In this document: positions 1-11,390 of the stretch, in pieces
Layout: each line of letters opens with the position of its first letter
Position numbering within the stretch: the first letter of the stretch is position 1
Assembly: GCF_037126465.1 (NCBI RefSeq)
Contig: NW_026999346.1
Coordinates: forward strand, 1,864,565-1,928,564
DNA length: 64,000 nucleotides
Source: Ornithodoros turicata
Lineage: Eukaryota > Arthropoda > Arachnida > Ixodida > Argasidae
Direction: 5' to 3'
Position numbers and translations under genes: made by a program
Notes under the pieces: generated by a model
What the model was told of the DNA's origin: nothing
The model's database searches: none
What the model saw: the letters and a program-made list of their open reading frames with translations, nothing else

Positions 1-1146
1 TCCATGGGGAAGGATTGTGGGGAAGGCTTGACGATGACTTCTGCGACAAGCAGTCATCATCGTCAACATCCATCGTGTGTGCGGCAGTCTGGGACGAACC
101 CCCTGTGAGCCCGTCCCAAACTGACAGCTCGCCACCAACCTCCGTAGAGGTTGTGGCCACTGCTTCTCGTCTGCCCATCTGAGCAGCCACTGCCAGCGGA
201 AGCGAACTCTCCGGCTTTTCTTGTGTGTCGGGAGTGTGGGGTGGAGACCCAGAAGTCTGCGTCTCCACAGATTTCCGCAGTGGTGCCACTCCCCGGGCCA
301 CCACTTCGGAGAACGTGCCGTTTTTTGCAAATACTACCTGTGTTTTTGCTTCTTTATAAGAGATATTCTGCGTCACTTTCACTTTGAGTATTTCTTTCCC
401 TTCCTGCCAACCGGGGCAGGACCTGGAGTAGACAGGGTGGCTCCCTTTGCAGTTCGAACAGTGGACTTCGTTTGCACAGGACTCTGCAGAGTGGTCCATG
501 CCAGCACATTTTGGACAGATCGCCTGTCCTCGACAGACCTGCGACCCATGTCCAAAACTCTGGCACTTGAAACAGCGTCGCTGATTCGGGATATACGGAC
601 GTACATGGCAATTAAGATAGCCTGCTTTGATGGTCAGAGGAAGCCTGTGCAATTGAAAGGAAATAACAATGTGCTTCGTCGGGATGTCTATACCATCCCG
701 ACGCATCACAATTCTCCTTGCTGTCACAACGCCTTGGTCTTTAAGCCCGTCCTCGATCTCAGTGTGTAAGCAGTCAAGGAGTTGGGACTCTGAGATGACG
801 GCCTGCACGATGTTAAGTGTTCGGTGTGTGGTCACAGTGACTGATATATCGGCAATTTTGTCAAGTGAAATGAGAGCGGAGCTTTGTTGCCTTGTGGTCA
901 CTTCAATTTGCAGATCTCCTGTGCCCAGCTTTCGAGCATTATAAGACTTCCCTATTGTCCCTTCTAAGTCTCTTGCAATAGTGAATGGGAATACCTTAGC
1001 CATAGTTTGGTTTCATCTTCCGAGTGGACTATGAGGAACTTCGGAAACCAAGGTTCAGGAGTCAAGTCGAGGATTTGCATAGCTGGTGCATCGGTGCAGC
1101 GCCTTTTTTGGCGCTGATCATGTTTTTCTATACGAGAAGAATCCAT
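1..1146 (-). pseudogene. ORF1 (Gag-like, triple CCHC zinc knuckle) of copy A1, frameshifted and partial
   Basis: Minus-strand ORF1 of copy A1. The start at 1146 (MDSSRIEKHD) is chosen because the sister copies begin with closely similar residues at 7891 and 25903. A frameshift near 1005-1010 separates the N-terminal part from the rest. Downstream, reading another frame, are a basic RNA-binding-like region and three consecutive knuckles (CFKCQSFGHGSQVC, CPKCAGMDHSAESC, CSNCKGSHPVYSRSC, about 360-570), then a Pro/Thr/Ser-rich C-terminus running off the window. ORF1 proteins of this type coat element RNA as a ribonucleoprotein. The gene is broken and incomplete here. Confidence 0.8.
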
Positions 1147-1644
1147 AAAAGAGAAGACTGATTCAGTGCAGGAGGTGTGTCGCCCACCATCGAGCCAAAC
1201 GAGGGAACATGTCCCACACGCTAATACTTTCCTCTGCACAATACCCAAGTGCTGCTTCTGGAGAGTGAAAGACTGCCCAAGGTTGACCCTTGCCGCCAAA
1301 GAAGGTGAAAAGAGGAAAAGGAGAGAAAGAAGGAGACCAAGGAAGAGAAAGTAATGAAAAGGAAGATGGCGACTAGCTGAATAAGCCTGGCCGGGTCTTC
1401 CAGGACCACCCGACTATGGGAAGCAGGGGCCAAAGCGGTGTGTTGCTTTCCCGGAGGGGCCCCGAAGGGTCCTAAACAACCTCCGGGTCCACTCAACCGT
1501 CAGGATCCCCCTTTCCCCAGACACTTGAAAGCCACGCACAGCTATATTGGGGGTCTCCCTCCTGCGGCGACCCAACCGTTGGTGCAGGAGGGGGCTACTG
1601 CGGCTGCTGCCGGGCGATGGTGGCGCCACGCTCCCGACGCCGGG
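1..1644 (-). mobile_element. I-group non-LTR retrotransposon copy A1 (5' half, cut by window edge)
   Basis: The 5' portion of an APE-type, RNase H-bearing retrotransposon whose 3' part lies outside the window. The 5' end is placed at 1644 because the same terminal sequence (plus strand ...GACGCCGGG) ends copy A2 at 8391 and the split copy at 26404. From the 5' end inward there is a GC-rich 5' UTR of about 500 bp (1147-1644), then ORF1. The UTR is highly similar to those at 7892-8391 and 25904-26404, so these copies form one family. The 5' end abuts a short TTAGG-type run. Confidence 0.88.
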
Positions 1645-1649
1645 TCCTT

Positions 1650-1687
1650 CAGGTTAGGTTAGGTTAGGTTGGGTTATGTTAGGTTAG
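1650..1687 (+). repeat. Short TTAGG (arthropod telomere-type) run
   Basis: Several consecutive AGGTT/TTAGG pentamers with two variant pentamers (GGGTT, ATGTT), about 38 bp in all. TTAGG is the telomere repeat of many arthropods. The run starts 6 bp beyond the 5' end of retrotransposon copy A1. Interstitial telomere sequence or a chance pentamer microsatellite are both possible. Confidence 0.7.
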
Positions 1688-2699
1688 GGCTCGCTCCCCC
1701 TTGCCGACTTCCGAGTTAGTGCAAGCGAGGTATCTCAATAATTCTGCTATTTCTGTTTCTCGAAAGAAAGAAAAACAGCTTCATGAAAAAAACATACATC
1801 TTAGTGAATTATGGAAATTAGAATGCCAAAATACCTTGCAGATAAGGTTTTCCTCTACTCGCATACGCGTAAGTGCGAAACTAATGTACACGTAGTCCTA
1901 GTTGATTTATTTAAATATGTATTAAAATGGCTACGACCACAAAGTATGCCTTTGTGCAACCCCGTTTATTTTTTTTGTGTGTGTGTGTGTTTCAGCTTGG
2001 ACAAATTTTTATAAAAACAGTCACGAGAGCACGTAATTTTCACAGTTGAGTTCTACGGGTGCGTATCTTTTCCAAGGAAGACTATAATGACTAATAAGGA
2101 TGACTGATCAATTAAATTAATTAATTAACTCTAATAAGGACGTCTTGAAGAAAAGCCAGATACCGATATGCGAGACTGTCCAAGTTAAAATCCACACCAC
2201 GTTTAAAAATTTTGAAATATGTACGTGTATTAAAATATCCATCCCTGAATTTTGGCATGCAAATGGGCCAAACCGAAACCGTGGCAACCACGTTTGGGGT
2301 GGTGGTCTTCACGGTATGGGATCTGTATATACTTCTGTATGTCAACTGCGCTCGCAACTATATTGTCTTGGCTCGGAAACAGCATGTTTCAGGAACGTAG
2401 AGAGGGAAAAAGGAATCACAGAACACGAATATACTTCAAGTACTCTTCTCCTTAGGGAAGCGAGAGATTTATTGACTCTACGTTGCACTAGTGTCAGCGC
2501 GCTGAGCGGTTGAGCTGGAATTGGAATTAGAATTGGAAATGAATCAAAAATAATAATAAATAATACTGAAAAGAATGAAAAAGCGTTATCTGGGTCGGTT
2601 CACTCTGGAATTTTTTGCACCGACGACTAGCGCCACGTTAGAACTTACCTCCTCTGTTGAACTGTCCTTCTCGGCTCGCATGGCCGCGCCCATGATATC
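1688..2699. other. No gene seen; holds one dispersed repeat fragment
   Basis: AT-rich sequence with only short open frames and no recognisable protein similarity. It contains a (GT)n run near 1976-1991 and a segment at about 2205-2285 that reappears in reverse orientation at about 40875-40960 (shared core ATTAAAATATCCATCCCTG), so part is an unnamed dispersed repeat. The last 12 bp (2700-2711) are the target duplication of copy A2. Confidence 0.5.
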
Positions 2700-2711
2700 A
2701 GTGATCAGCTG

Positions 2712-2769
2712 ATGATGATGATTAGAGTTTTTATGGCGCAGCGACTACAAAGGTCATAATGCGCCAAAC
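2712..2769 (-). repeat. Conserved 3'-terminal hairpin plus (ATC)n tail of the I-group family
   Basis: On the plus strand this reads ATGATGATGATT, a short spacer, then TGGCGCA...TGCGCCA, a 7-bp inverted repeat around a ~25-nt loop containing GACTACAAAGGTCAT. The same block occurs at 8651, 13541 (partial), 14845, 17360, 38307 and 63497, always at the 3' end of an element of this group. It is likely the RNA signal bound by the element's reverse transcriptase; that role is inferred from position and conservation. Confidence 0.85.
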
Positions 2770-2891
2770 ACGGTTATAAACACATATGAATCAAGTTATC
2801 AGAACAAGGTGACTGAAATTCAACCTAAAAATATACTGATGTAGTTAAAAGAAGTGTGTGTAAAGTTTTCTTGCGAAAAGTAACTAAAAAG

Positions 2892-5800
2892 CTATAGGCT
2901 CCCAAGCAGGCCTATGTCAATAAAAAAGTTCTGAACATTCTCAAAAGGAATGACAGGCTCATCACCCAACAGCAGTGCTGGGTGAAGAGGTGTACAATGC
3001 TTGTAGGATTCAGTGAAGTAGCGCTGCCGACGAGGTTCGTGTTGTGGGCACGTGATAAGAATGTGAAGAATGGAGAGCTGCTCGTTGCAATGGGTGCACT
3101 GCGGTGGCTCCTCTCCACGAAGTAGGTGACCGTGCGACAAAAATGTATGGCCAATTCTGAAGCTTTTTCTCAGTACCTCCTGGAGGCGTTGTTGGATTGC
3201 ATGTACCTTATGCCCTATGTGTGGTTTTGTGAGATGAAGCTTGTTCCGAGTTTGTTCATCCCAGAACTGCTGCCATTTTTCATTAATGGCCTTTTTTAAT
3301 GCACGTCTGAAGTCATGGAAAGGGATGTCGAATGGGGTAATTTCTGATGAAAGAGCTGTTGCTGCGGCTCGGTCTGCGAGTTCATTTCCTGGGATATCCA
3401 CGTGACTGGGCACCCAACAAAATGCTAAGTTATAACCTCTGTTTAGTATCCTATTGGCCAAAGAACGTGCTCTATGAACTAGAAGGTTCTTAGTCCGCTG
3501 CAGACTACTCATAGCATGCAGAGAGCTAAGAGAGTCTGTGTAAATTACTCCAGATTTAATACCTGTTTGCAATACAAAATTAAGTGCCAAGATCAGTGCG
3601 TATACTTCAGCAGTAAAAATGGATGCTGCTGGATTTAAACGGTGCGACCGTGTCACTGCTGCAGATACCATGGCGCAGGAGACGCTGTCAGCAGTCCGTG
3701 ACCCATCTGTGTATATTTCAGTGTGGTCGCCAAAGGAATGCTTTAGTTCGAAGAACTCTTGCTGAAGGACTAAGGGCGACGTATCCTTTTTATTGTATTT
3801 AGTTAAGGAGTAGTTGAACTCTGGTTGTGATTGCCAAGGAGCACTTTCGTCACCCTGTTCTAGAATCCAGGAATCCTGATACAAAAAGTTATAAAACTCT
3901 TGATACTGCAAGGCTCGCATGCTAAAAGGCCGTACCACTGATGGTCTGTTTACAAATAGTCGCTGAAGCCGTGTGCCTTGGACACAAGGCAGAGCTGGAT
4001 TCTGACGATGGCTTTTAATTTTAAGACCATAAAGAATAGTGAGGTAAGCCCGTCGCCTGTCCAAAGACCACTCACTGGACTCGACGTACAAACTTTCCAT
4101 TGGTTAGGTGCGGAAAGCTCCAAGAGCTAACCGGAGGCCCTGGTGATGTACTGGGTCAATTAACTTGAGGACTGACGTACGAGCAGAACTGTAAACAACA
4201 CAACCATAATCCATCTTGGACCGAATTACTGATGCATATATTTTGTGGAGGGTTGTTTTATCTGCTCCCCAAGACCTGTGAGCGATAACTTTCATGAGAT
4301 TTAAAGACTTTATGCATTTCGCTTTTAGTTGTTTGATGTGCGGCAAAAACGTAAGCTTTCTATCAAAAACCATTCCCAGAAATTTGTGTTCTTCTCGGAC
4401 AGCAACGTCCTTACCATTCATGGAAAGTGTGGGGTTTGAAAGTAGTCCCTTTTTCCTGGTAAACAGAACGCAGATAGTCTTTTCCGAAGAGAACTTGAAT
4501 CCATTCTGGTCTGCCCATTTAACCAATCTGTTTATTGCTAGTTGTAACTGCCTCTCACAAGTTGCCAAACTTGCAGACGAGTAAGAGATTTGAATGTCAT
4601 CAACGTACAGCGAATACGATATAGACGGAGGAATTTCAGTGGCTATGGAGTTCATTTTCACAATGAATAATGTCACACTAAGCACGGAGCCCTGAGGAAC
4701 TCCATTCTCCTGTAGAAATGGTTGTGACAGAGTGCTGCCCAGTTGGACCCTGAAAGTTCTATCTTGGAGAAAGTCAATTACGCAGCGTAAAAGCCGGCCC
4801 CGTATCCCTAAAAAGTACAGATCCCGGATGATACCATACCTCCACGCGGTATCATATGCCTTTTCTAAATCGAAGAATACTGAGGCACAGTGATTCCGCC
4901 TGACAAACACTTCTCGGATTGTAGTCTCCAAGCGAACAAGGTGGTCTGTAGTTGAACGTGCAGCTCGGAATCCACATTGGTACTTATCCAGACAGTTATT
5001 GCATTCAAGATAGTATACTAGTCGGTTGTTGACAATTCTTTCGAATGTTTTGCCCAAACAGCTGGTGAGGGCAATGGGCCTGTAGCTCGTGGGATTTGAT
5101 GCTTCTTTGCCAGGTTTCAGAAGTGGGATTACAGTTGCTACCTTCCATGCTGTTGGCATCTGCCCGCCATCCCAGACTTTGTTGAAGAAGTTTAGAAGAC
5201 ACCCTTTGGATTCCTCTGATAAGTGGGCGATCATGGAATAGGTGACCCTGTCTGGACCAGGAGCACTGACCTTCACTGAGGACAATGCTCGCTGGAGCTC
5301 TACCATTGTGAACGGCTGGTTGTATGTATAATTTTCACCGCCCACAGTTGAAATGACTTGTTTTTCTGCACGTTTTTTTACAGACAAGAACGTTTTGCTG
5401 TAATGTGCAGACCTGGAAACATTTTGAAAATGTTCACCTAAGAGGTCCGCCTGTTCGTCTAAACTCTGACATGGAACACCATTGACTTGAAGGAGAGGAA
5501 TGGAGAAACTCTGGTAGTCTCCTTTAATTTTCCGGAGCCGATCCCATACTTTCTTTGACGGGGTTCCATGTGTTAAAGAAGAAACAAAGTTGAGCCAAGA
5601 AGATCTTTTTGCTTGCTTTCGCGTCCACCTTGCTTTGGCACGTGCTTTTTTGAAGGAAAGAAGATTCTGTGATGTGGGGTATCTACGAAAGGTACCCCAC
5701 GCACGATTCTGTTCCTTTCTAGTTTTTGCGCAGTCGTCAGTCCACCAAGGTTTTGGACGCTTGGGGAGCCGACCCAATGTCTGTGGGACCGATTGTTTGG

Positions 5801-6662
5801 CGGCATCTATGATTGTGCTTGTAACAAAAGTGTTTGCCTCTTCGACTGACATGTGTTCAAAAGAAGAGGACTGGAGGTTGGCTTCCCTTTGGAACGAACT
5901 CCAGTCAGCCTGTGCTAGTTTCCATCGGGGTGGTCGTGTTGTGAGTGTATTTGTAGCGCCACACAATTTCACGATGACAGGAAAGTGGTCACTCCCTCGA
6001 GGATTGTGTTCAACTGCCCAGTCTAAACAGTTAAACAGGGAGGGACTGCACAGCGAGATATCTAAAGAAGAAAAGCTTTGTGTCGCTGCATTGACGTAAG
6101 TAGCTTGCCCTGTGTTGAGCAAGCAAATTGACCTTGACATCAAAACCCTTTCCAGCATTTTCCCTCTGATGTCTAACCTTCTGCTGCCCCACAGGGGGCT
6201 GTGAGCATTCAGGTCCCCAAGAATAAAGAAAGGATGAGGCAGCTGGTCGGAAAGATGCTCAAAGTCTCTTTGGTGGATTACTCCTGAAGGGGGCAGGTAC
6301 AATGAACACACTGTAATGACCCTGTCGAGACATATTTGTACAGCTACAGCCTCAAGGTCTGTAACAACTGGAACGGAATTGGAAGGAATGGACTGCGGAG
6401 TGATCAGAGCCACACCTCCAGATGAACGTGAGGTGTCCGTACGGTCCTTTCGAAAAATATTGTATCTTCGAAATGGGTTAATACTTTGCTTGTTCAAGTA
6501 TGTCTCTTGCAAACAGAAACAGACAGCTTTATACTTTTCAAGAAGGTCATGTATGTCATCTATGTTGGTGAAGAGGCCTCGACAGTTCCATTGTAGAAGG
6601 ACCTGTCCCATGAAAAGGATTGTGATTAAGAAAAACAAAGAGACGTTGACCATTATGTGCAT
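2892..6662 (-). pseudogene. ORF2 polyprotein: APE endonuclease, RT, RNase H (one nonsense codon)
   Basis: A reading frame of 1,256 codons interrupted only by one in-frame TAA at 4101-4103, where the sister copy at 15.7 kb reads Ser (AFRTSPMQSLYV). Domains in order: APE endonuclease (about residues 20-235; QWNCRG, LQET, GDLNAH, SLDISL, SDHFPV); RT (about 440-760; FDLEKAYD, GVPQGSVLS, catalytic YVDD, KFLGMVFD); RNase H (about 975-1110; EIYTDGS, FTAEVYAL, IYTDSLSS, WVPSHVDIPGNELAD); C-terminal knuckle CTHCNEQLSILHILITC. It would nick target DNA and reverse-transcribe element RNA from the 3' hairpin. Start chosen as the first Met before WNCRG; the initial hydrophobic residues may be untranslated. 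Confidence 0.93.
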
Positions 6663-6710
6663 TTAAGGAGGCAGCACCCTTGGTGGGGGCTGTTTCTGCT
6701 GGTCCGTGGG

Positions 6711-7891
6711 TCAGTTGCCTCTGCCTCTACCACTCGATCTCTCGCGTTTCTCTTTTGATTGCGAGAAAGTGCCTGGGAGACTCGAAGACGACTTTTGTGA
6801 AGCACGGTCTTCGTCGTCGAGCTCCATGTTAATAACAGGTACCTGGGATGGATCTTTGAGCAATCCATCCCAGACGGATGCCGTGCAAGCAACCTCAGCT
6901 GAGGCCGCTGCAGGCATAGAGGAAGTAATGAGACCAGAAGGAGGAGGAGACACTTCCGTATCTCCCTCCCTCTGAGGGGGAGTGTGGGGTGGAGGCCCAG
7001 CAGTTTGGGTCTCCACAGACCTCCTCTGTGGTGCCACTCCCCTGCGCACCACTTCGGAGAAAGTGCCCTTTTTCCTGAACTCTGCTTGTGCCTTTGCATC
7101 TTTGTACGATATATTTTGTTCTGCCTTGATTCTAAGGATTTCTTTTCCATCTTTCCATCGGGGGCATGACCTGGAGTAGACAGGATGGTCACCTTTACAA
7201 TTTGCACACCGCACTTCATTTCGGCAGCATTCTGCTGTGTGGTCTCTACCAGAGCATTTGGGACATGTTTCCTGTCCACGGCAGACCTGAGACCCGTGTC
7301 CGAAGCGTTGACACTTGAAACAATGCCGCGGATTAGGGACATAGGGTCGCACGTGGCAGTTGAGGTAACCAGCCTTGATGGTTGTAGGAAGCTTGTGTAG
7401 TTGAAAAGATAGAACAATGTGCTTTGTTGAGATTTCTTTGCCGTCCCGACGCATCACTATTCGCTTTGCTGCCACGACACCCTCTTCAGCAGGCCTTCCT
7501 CAATCTCAGAGTCGGTGCACTCGAGAAGCTCAATTTCCGAGATCACGCCCCTGACAATATTGAGGTTTCTGTGCTTTGCGATAGATACCGGTATGTCCCC
7601 AATTTTCTTGACCGCTTGGAGGGCCGAGCTTTGCTCCCTGGTTTGAACCTCGATTTGAAGGTCCCCAGATGACAGCTTTTTTGCAGTGTAGGTCTTTCCA
7701 ATTGATTTTTCTATTTCCCTGGCAATGACAAATGGTGATATCTTAGAGAGTGGTTTTGCCTCGTCTTCAGAATGGAGTACCAGGAATTTCGGAAACCATG
7801 GTTCTGGAGATAGGTTGAAAGAGTTCACTGGTGCTTCGGTGCAGCGCCGCTTATGGCGCTGATCTTGTTTTTTTGAACGTGAAGAATCCAT
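6711..7891 (-). pseudogene. ORF1 (Gag-like, triple CCHC) of copy A2, one frameshift
   Basis: Starts at 7891 (MDSSRSKKQD), the Met conserved among copies; an upstream in-frame Met is not conserved. The first segment runs to about 7475, where a frameshift moves the reading into a second frame that continues to 6711. It carries a basic N-terminus, a region with ISPFVIAREIEK, and three knuckles (CFKCQRFGHGSQVC, CPKCSGRDHTAECC, CANCKGDHPVYSRSC), then a Pro/Ser-rich tail. About 390 residues if joined. It sits 48 bp upstream of ORF2, as expected for a bicistronic non-LTR transcript. The single frameshift suggests relatively recent loss of function. Confidence 0.88.
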
Positions 7892-8391
7892 GCAAGGAAA
7901 AAAATGGTTCGGTGCAGCAGGTGTGTCGCCCACCATCGAGCCCAACGAGGGAACGTGTCCCACACGTTAACACTTGCCTCTGCACTATACCCTAGTGCAG
8001 CTTCTGGAGAGTGAAAAGACTGCCCAAGGTTGACCCTTGCCGCCAAAGAAGGTGAAGGTAGGAGAAGGATGATAGTGAAGGGGTAGAGAAAGAAAAAGTA
8101 ATGAAAAGGGAGATGGCGACTAGCTGAATAATCCTGGCCGGGCCTTCCAGGACCACCCGTCTATGGGAAGCAGGGGCCAAAGCGGTGTGTTGCTTTCCCG
8201 GAGGGGCCCCGAAGGGTCCTAAACAACCTCCGGGTCCACTCAACCGCCAGGATCCCCTTTCCCCAGACACGGCAAAGCCACGCACAGCTATACGTGGGGG
8301 TCTCCCTCCTGCGGCGACCCAACCGTGAGTGCAGGAGGGGGCTACTGCGGCTGCTGCCGGGCGACGGGGGCGCCAAGTTCCCGACGCCGGG
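7892..8391 (-). promoter_or_regulatory. 5' UTR / probable internal promoter region of copy A2
   Basis: About 500 bp without coding similarity but strongly conserved with 1147-1644 and 25904-26404. It is GC-rich near the tip and contains inverted repeats, for example CCCTCCTGC with GCAGGAGGG on the minus strand. Elements of this kind transcribe from an internal promoter in the 5' UTR; no promoter motif was identified here, so that role is family knowledge plus position. Confidence 0.6.
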
Positions 8392-8403
8392 AGTGATCAG
8401 CTG

Positions 8404-8650
8404 TTCTCGTTTTGTGGAGAGTGCATCAAGCTGTTTATAGTTCAAGCTACAGGTACTTAAAACGAGTGGGAGAGCTTCAGCAGTCTTCCTGTGGATTCGT
8501 GGGTGCCTCAACAAAGATGGGCACAGCTTTCGCGATGGCTGTGTGTGCGACAGCCGGTGTCTTTCTCCGTCTCTTACACCGCGAGACAACTGAGATCACC
8601 GTCTGTGCGCGCTCAGGAAGCTTGAAATCTGCCCTGATACATATACAGTT
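8404..8650. other. Flank between two insertions; no gene recognised
   Basis: About 250 bp of moderately GC-rich sequence between copy A2 and the truncated copy at 8651. Short open frames exist on both strands but I see no recognisable domain. With 1688-2699, this is part of the pre-insertion locus of copy A2. Confidence 0.4.
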
Positions 8651-8742
8651 GATGATGATGATGATTCAGGTTTTTATGGCGCACGGACAACTAAGGTCAT
8701 AGTGCGCCAAACATATACAGCAATATATACCTTCAATATACG
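8651..8742 (-). mobile_element. Extremely 5'-truncated I-group copy A3 (3' end only)
   Basis: A 92-bp insertion containing only the family 3' end: (ATG)n tail on the plus strand, then the TGGCGCA...TGCGCCA hairpin and a few more bases. It is flanked by an imperfect duplication, CTGATACATATAC at 8634 and CTGATACATATATAC at 8743. A typical dead-on-arrival product of target-primed reverse transcription. The minimal content fits the idea that the hairpin is enough for priming. Confidence 0.8.
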
Positions 8743-8764
8743 CTGATACATATATACGGTCAAT

Positions 8765-11390
8765 AGATTGGGACTTGCTCCACTGCAATCTTTCCCGGAG
8801 TTCACAAGAGACACTGTTTGTGGATTTATGCCTTACAGTTAATCTATCGCAGGTCGTTCCACATCCTACCCTAATAACTCATGCCGCACAATCAACCCTT
8901 GACTTGGTTTTAACCTCGCATCCTGAGCACATCACTTCTTTGCATGTCACTGATGGCCTCGGTGACCACAAGGCCATTTTCTTCGATCTCTTCAGGTCGT
9001 CCAAATGTTCGTAAATTCAACGATAAAACCATGTACGACTACGCTCGAGCTAACTTCCAAGCCATCAACGAGGGTCTTCGAGCTCTGTATGAAAATTCCT
9101 TTCATGGCACCTTGCCTCACTCCATTGAGGATAACTGGTCCCTCTTCCGTGACAACATAAACTACCTTACCGAGTACCATGTTCCAAAGATAAGAGTGAA
9201 ATCTTATGATCACAGTCCTTGGTTCACAAAAGGTCTTAAAATCTTGCTAACCAAAAAGTGTTTATTCAGGAAGGCAAAGCGTCTTGGCGACGACGTATCA
9301 TGGGCTAAATTACACTACTGTGAACGGGAATACAGGCGCTCGATCAAGGAAGTGAAACATAAGTTCTTTACCATCAACCTCCCGTCTCTCTTGACCAATA
9401 AACACTTTTGGAAAATTTTTTCTCCGCCAAAATCCCACCTTATCAGTGTAACTGACACACGGTGTGCACGAATGCGTCAACTCTTTCGCTTCCTTGTTTT
9501 CATCCGTTTTTAACACCGATAACGGGTACACCCAAACTCCATTATCTGTAATCGCCTCCTCACCTATGGTCCCCATTCATATCAGCACTCATGGCATTTG
9601 TAAAATCATTGAGTCACTTAAGCTGTCGTCAAGTGCTGGTCCGGACTCTATTAACCCGAAGGTTCTATACAACACGAGATCTATTTCCAGCAAGATTCTA
9701 TGTTGCATATGTACTCAGTCACTCCAAGATTCTGCTTTACCTCACGACTGGAAGACGGCGAAGATTGTCCCCATTCACAAATCAGGCAGCTGCCGCATCG
9801 TCGATAACAAGCCCCCCATTTCACTCACTACTATAGTATGTAAAATTCTCGAACGCATACTCCAACGTAGTTAAGTACCTTGAAGAAAAATGCTTCTTCT
9901 ATCCCTTGCAGTACGGGTTTCGAAAGCTCTTTTCGTGTGAAACTCAAGTAGCCAGTTTTGTTCACGACATCTTTCTCCACGCGGACAATAATCATCAGAC
10001 TGACGCCGCTTTCTTAGACTTTCGCAAGGCCTTCGATATGGTGCCGCATTCTAAGCTTCTATACAAACTCTATCTGCTTAACCTCGACCTGTATGTCGTC
10101 CGCTGGATATCTCAATTTCTGACTAATCGTACGTTATTTGTTACTTGCTTCTTAATTCTAACTTGGTATAAATCGTTTCAGAGTATCCCCAAATGCACCT
10201 GTGCTTTCTGGCGTCCCTCAGGGTTCAGTCCTCGGCCCTCTCCTTTTCCTTATCTATATAAATGACCTTCCTTCAGGCATATCTTCCACGATTCGCCTCT
10301 TTGCTGACGACTGTGTAGTGTACAGGCAAATCCTCTCTCCTTCTAACCAATTAACCTTACAAAGCGATCTTTCACTAATCCGGCGTTGGTGCAATGAGGG
10401 CAAATGCCTCTGAATATTGCAAAGTGTCGCATTTTGTCGTTTTCTCGAAGACGGGTCTCCTGTCTTCCTCCCTTCCCCTACACTCTAAGTGATATCACAT
10501 TAACCCGAGCAGATTCTTACAAATATCTTGGAATCCACCTTTCCTCCAACCTAACTTGGAACGAGCACATCAACCACATAATAACTAACGCTTCTCGCTT
10601 CCTAGGCTTTGTTAAACAAACCCTCAGGTTGGCGGCCTCCATCTTAAGCTCCTAACTTTCACGGCTCTTGTACAAAGCAAGCTGGAATATGCATCACCTA
10701 TTTGGGACCCTCCGCAAAAGTATCTCTGCGACGCCATAGAAGCCATCCAGAATCGGGCTGCCCGTTTCATTTCCAAAGACTACTAATTCGATACCTCTGT
10801 AACCGCATTGAAATCAAATCTTAATCTCGACTCACTCGAACATCGTCGCCGTCTTGCCAAGTTAGCCTTCTTCCATAGGTTCTTTTTCATGTTGCCACCG
10901 CACCAATCGCCCATCACCCGCCCGAGTGTCATTTTTCCTCGCATCGACCACACTAATAAGGTCACACGCTTTCATTGTAATACCAATGCATTATCCAGAT
11001 CATTCTTTTGTTTAACTGCCATCGAATGGAAAAACCTCCCATCACCTCTCGCAACTATTATCGAGCATACAGTATTTTGTAACACCCTCTCCCGTTCACT
11101 CCACCCACAAGACCACCACGCTTGTATGTCAGTTGCTAAGAAATTTTTCTCCTCCCCTTATCATATTTGTTAATTATCTGTACTTATGTGAACGAGTTTC
11201 ACGCTTTAATACTTGTTTTCATATAAGTTTGTAGTGTCGTCGTTTCTTTATTTTCCTGTTTACTTACTGCTAATTGTGTTATTCTTTTTTGCTTGGTCGT
11301 TTGTTTCTATCAAGTTGCTGTAAATGCATCGCTCCAGTTCCCACCCCCCATGTAATGTCCTCCGGACCCTTGGAGTTCTCGAAATATGAA
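8765..11390 (+). pseudogene. CR1/L2-like non-LTR retrotransposon, 5'-truncated and decayed
   Basis: Plus-strand remnant of a second retrotransposon class, without RNase H. It begins inside the endonuclease C-terminus (STLDLVLTS...DGLGDHKAIFF) and continues through RT in several frames: SSSAGPDSINPKVL, DWKTAKIVPIHKSG, FLDFRKAFDMVPH, GVPQGSVLGPLLFLIYINDLP, catalytic FADD (FADDCVVYR), YKYLGIHLSSNLTW, and the C-terminal AIQNRAARFI region. At least four frameshifts or stops (near 9010, 9510, 10140, 10410) make it nonfunctional. The 3' UTR ends with GTAATGTCCTCCGGACCC and GAAATATGAA, resembling the hairpin and short A-rich repeat at CR1/L2 tails. Exact clade not determined. Confidence 0.85.

Larger units (their letters stand above)
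2712..8391 (-). mobile_element. Complete I-group non-LTR retrotransposon, copy A2
   Basis: A 5.68-kb element bounded by a perfect 12-bp target site duplication, AGTGATCAGCTG (2700-2711 and 8392-8403). Reading 5' to 3' on the minus strand: 5' UTR (8391-7892), ORF1 (7891-6711), a 48-bp spacer, ORF2 (6662-2892), and a short 3' UTR with a conserved terminal hairpin and an (ATC)n tail instead of poly(A). The domain order (Gag-like knuckles, APE endonuclease, RT, RNase H, C-terminal CCHC) fits RNase H-bearing clades such as I. I cannot assign the clade more finely without a tree. It carries one ORF1 frameshift and one ORF2 nonsense codon, so it looks recently inactivated. Confidence 0.93.

Noticed and set aside
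8404..8650. A host gene exon between the two I-group insertions
   Set aside because: Short open frames on both strands, but no recognisable domain or splice structure.
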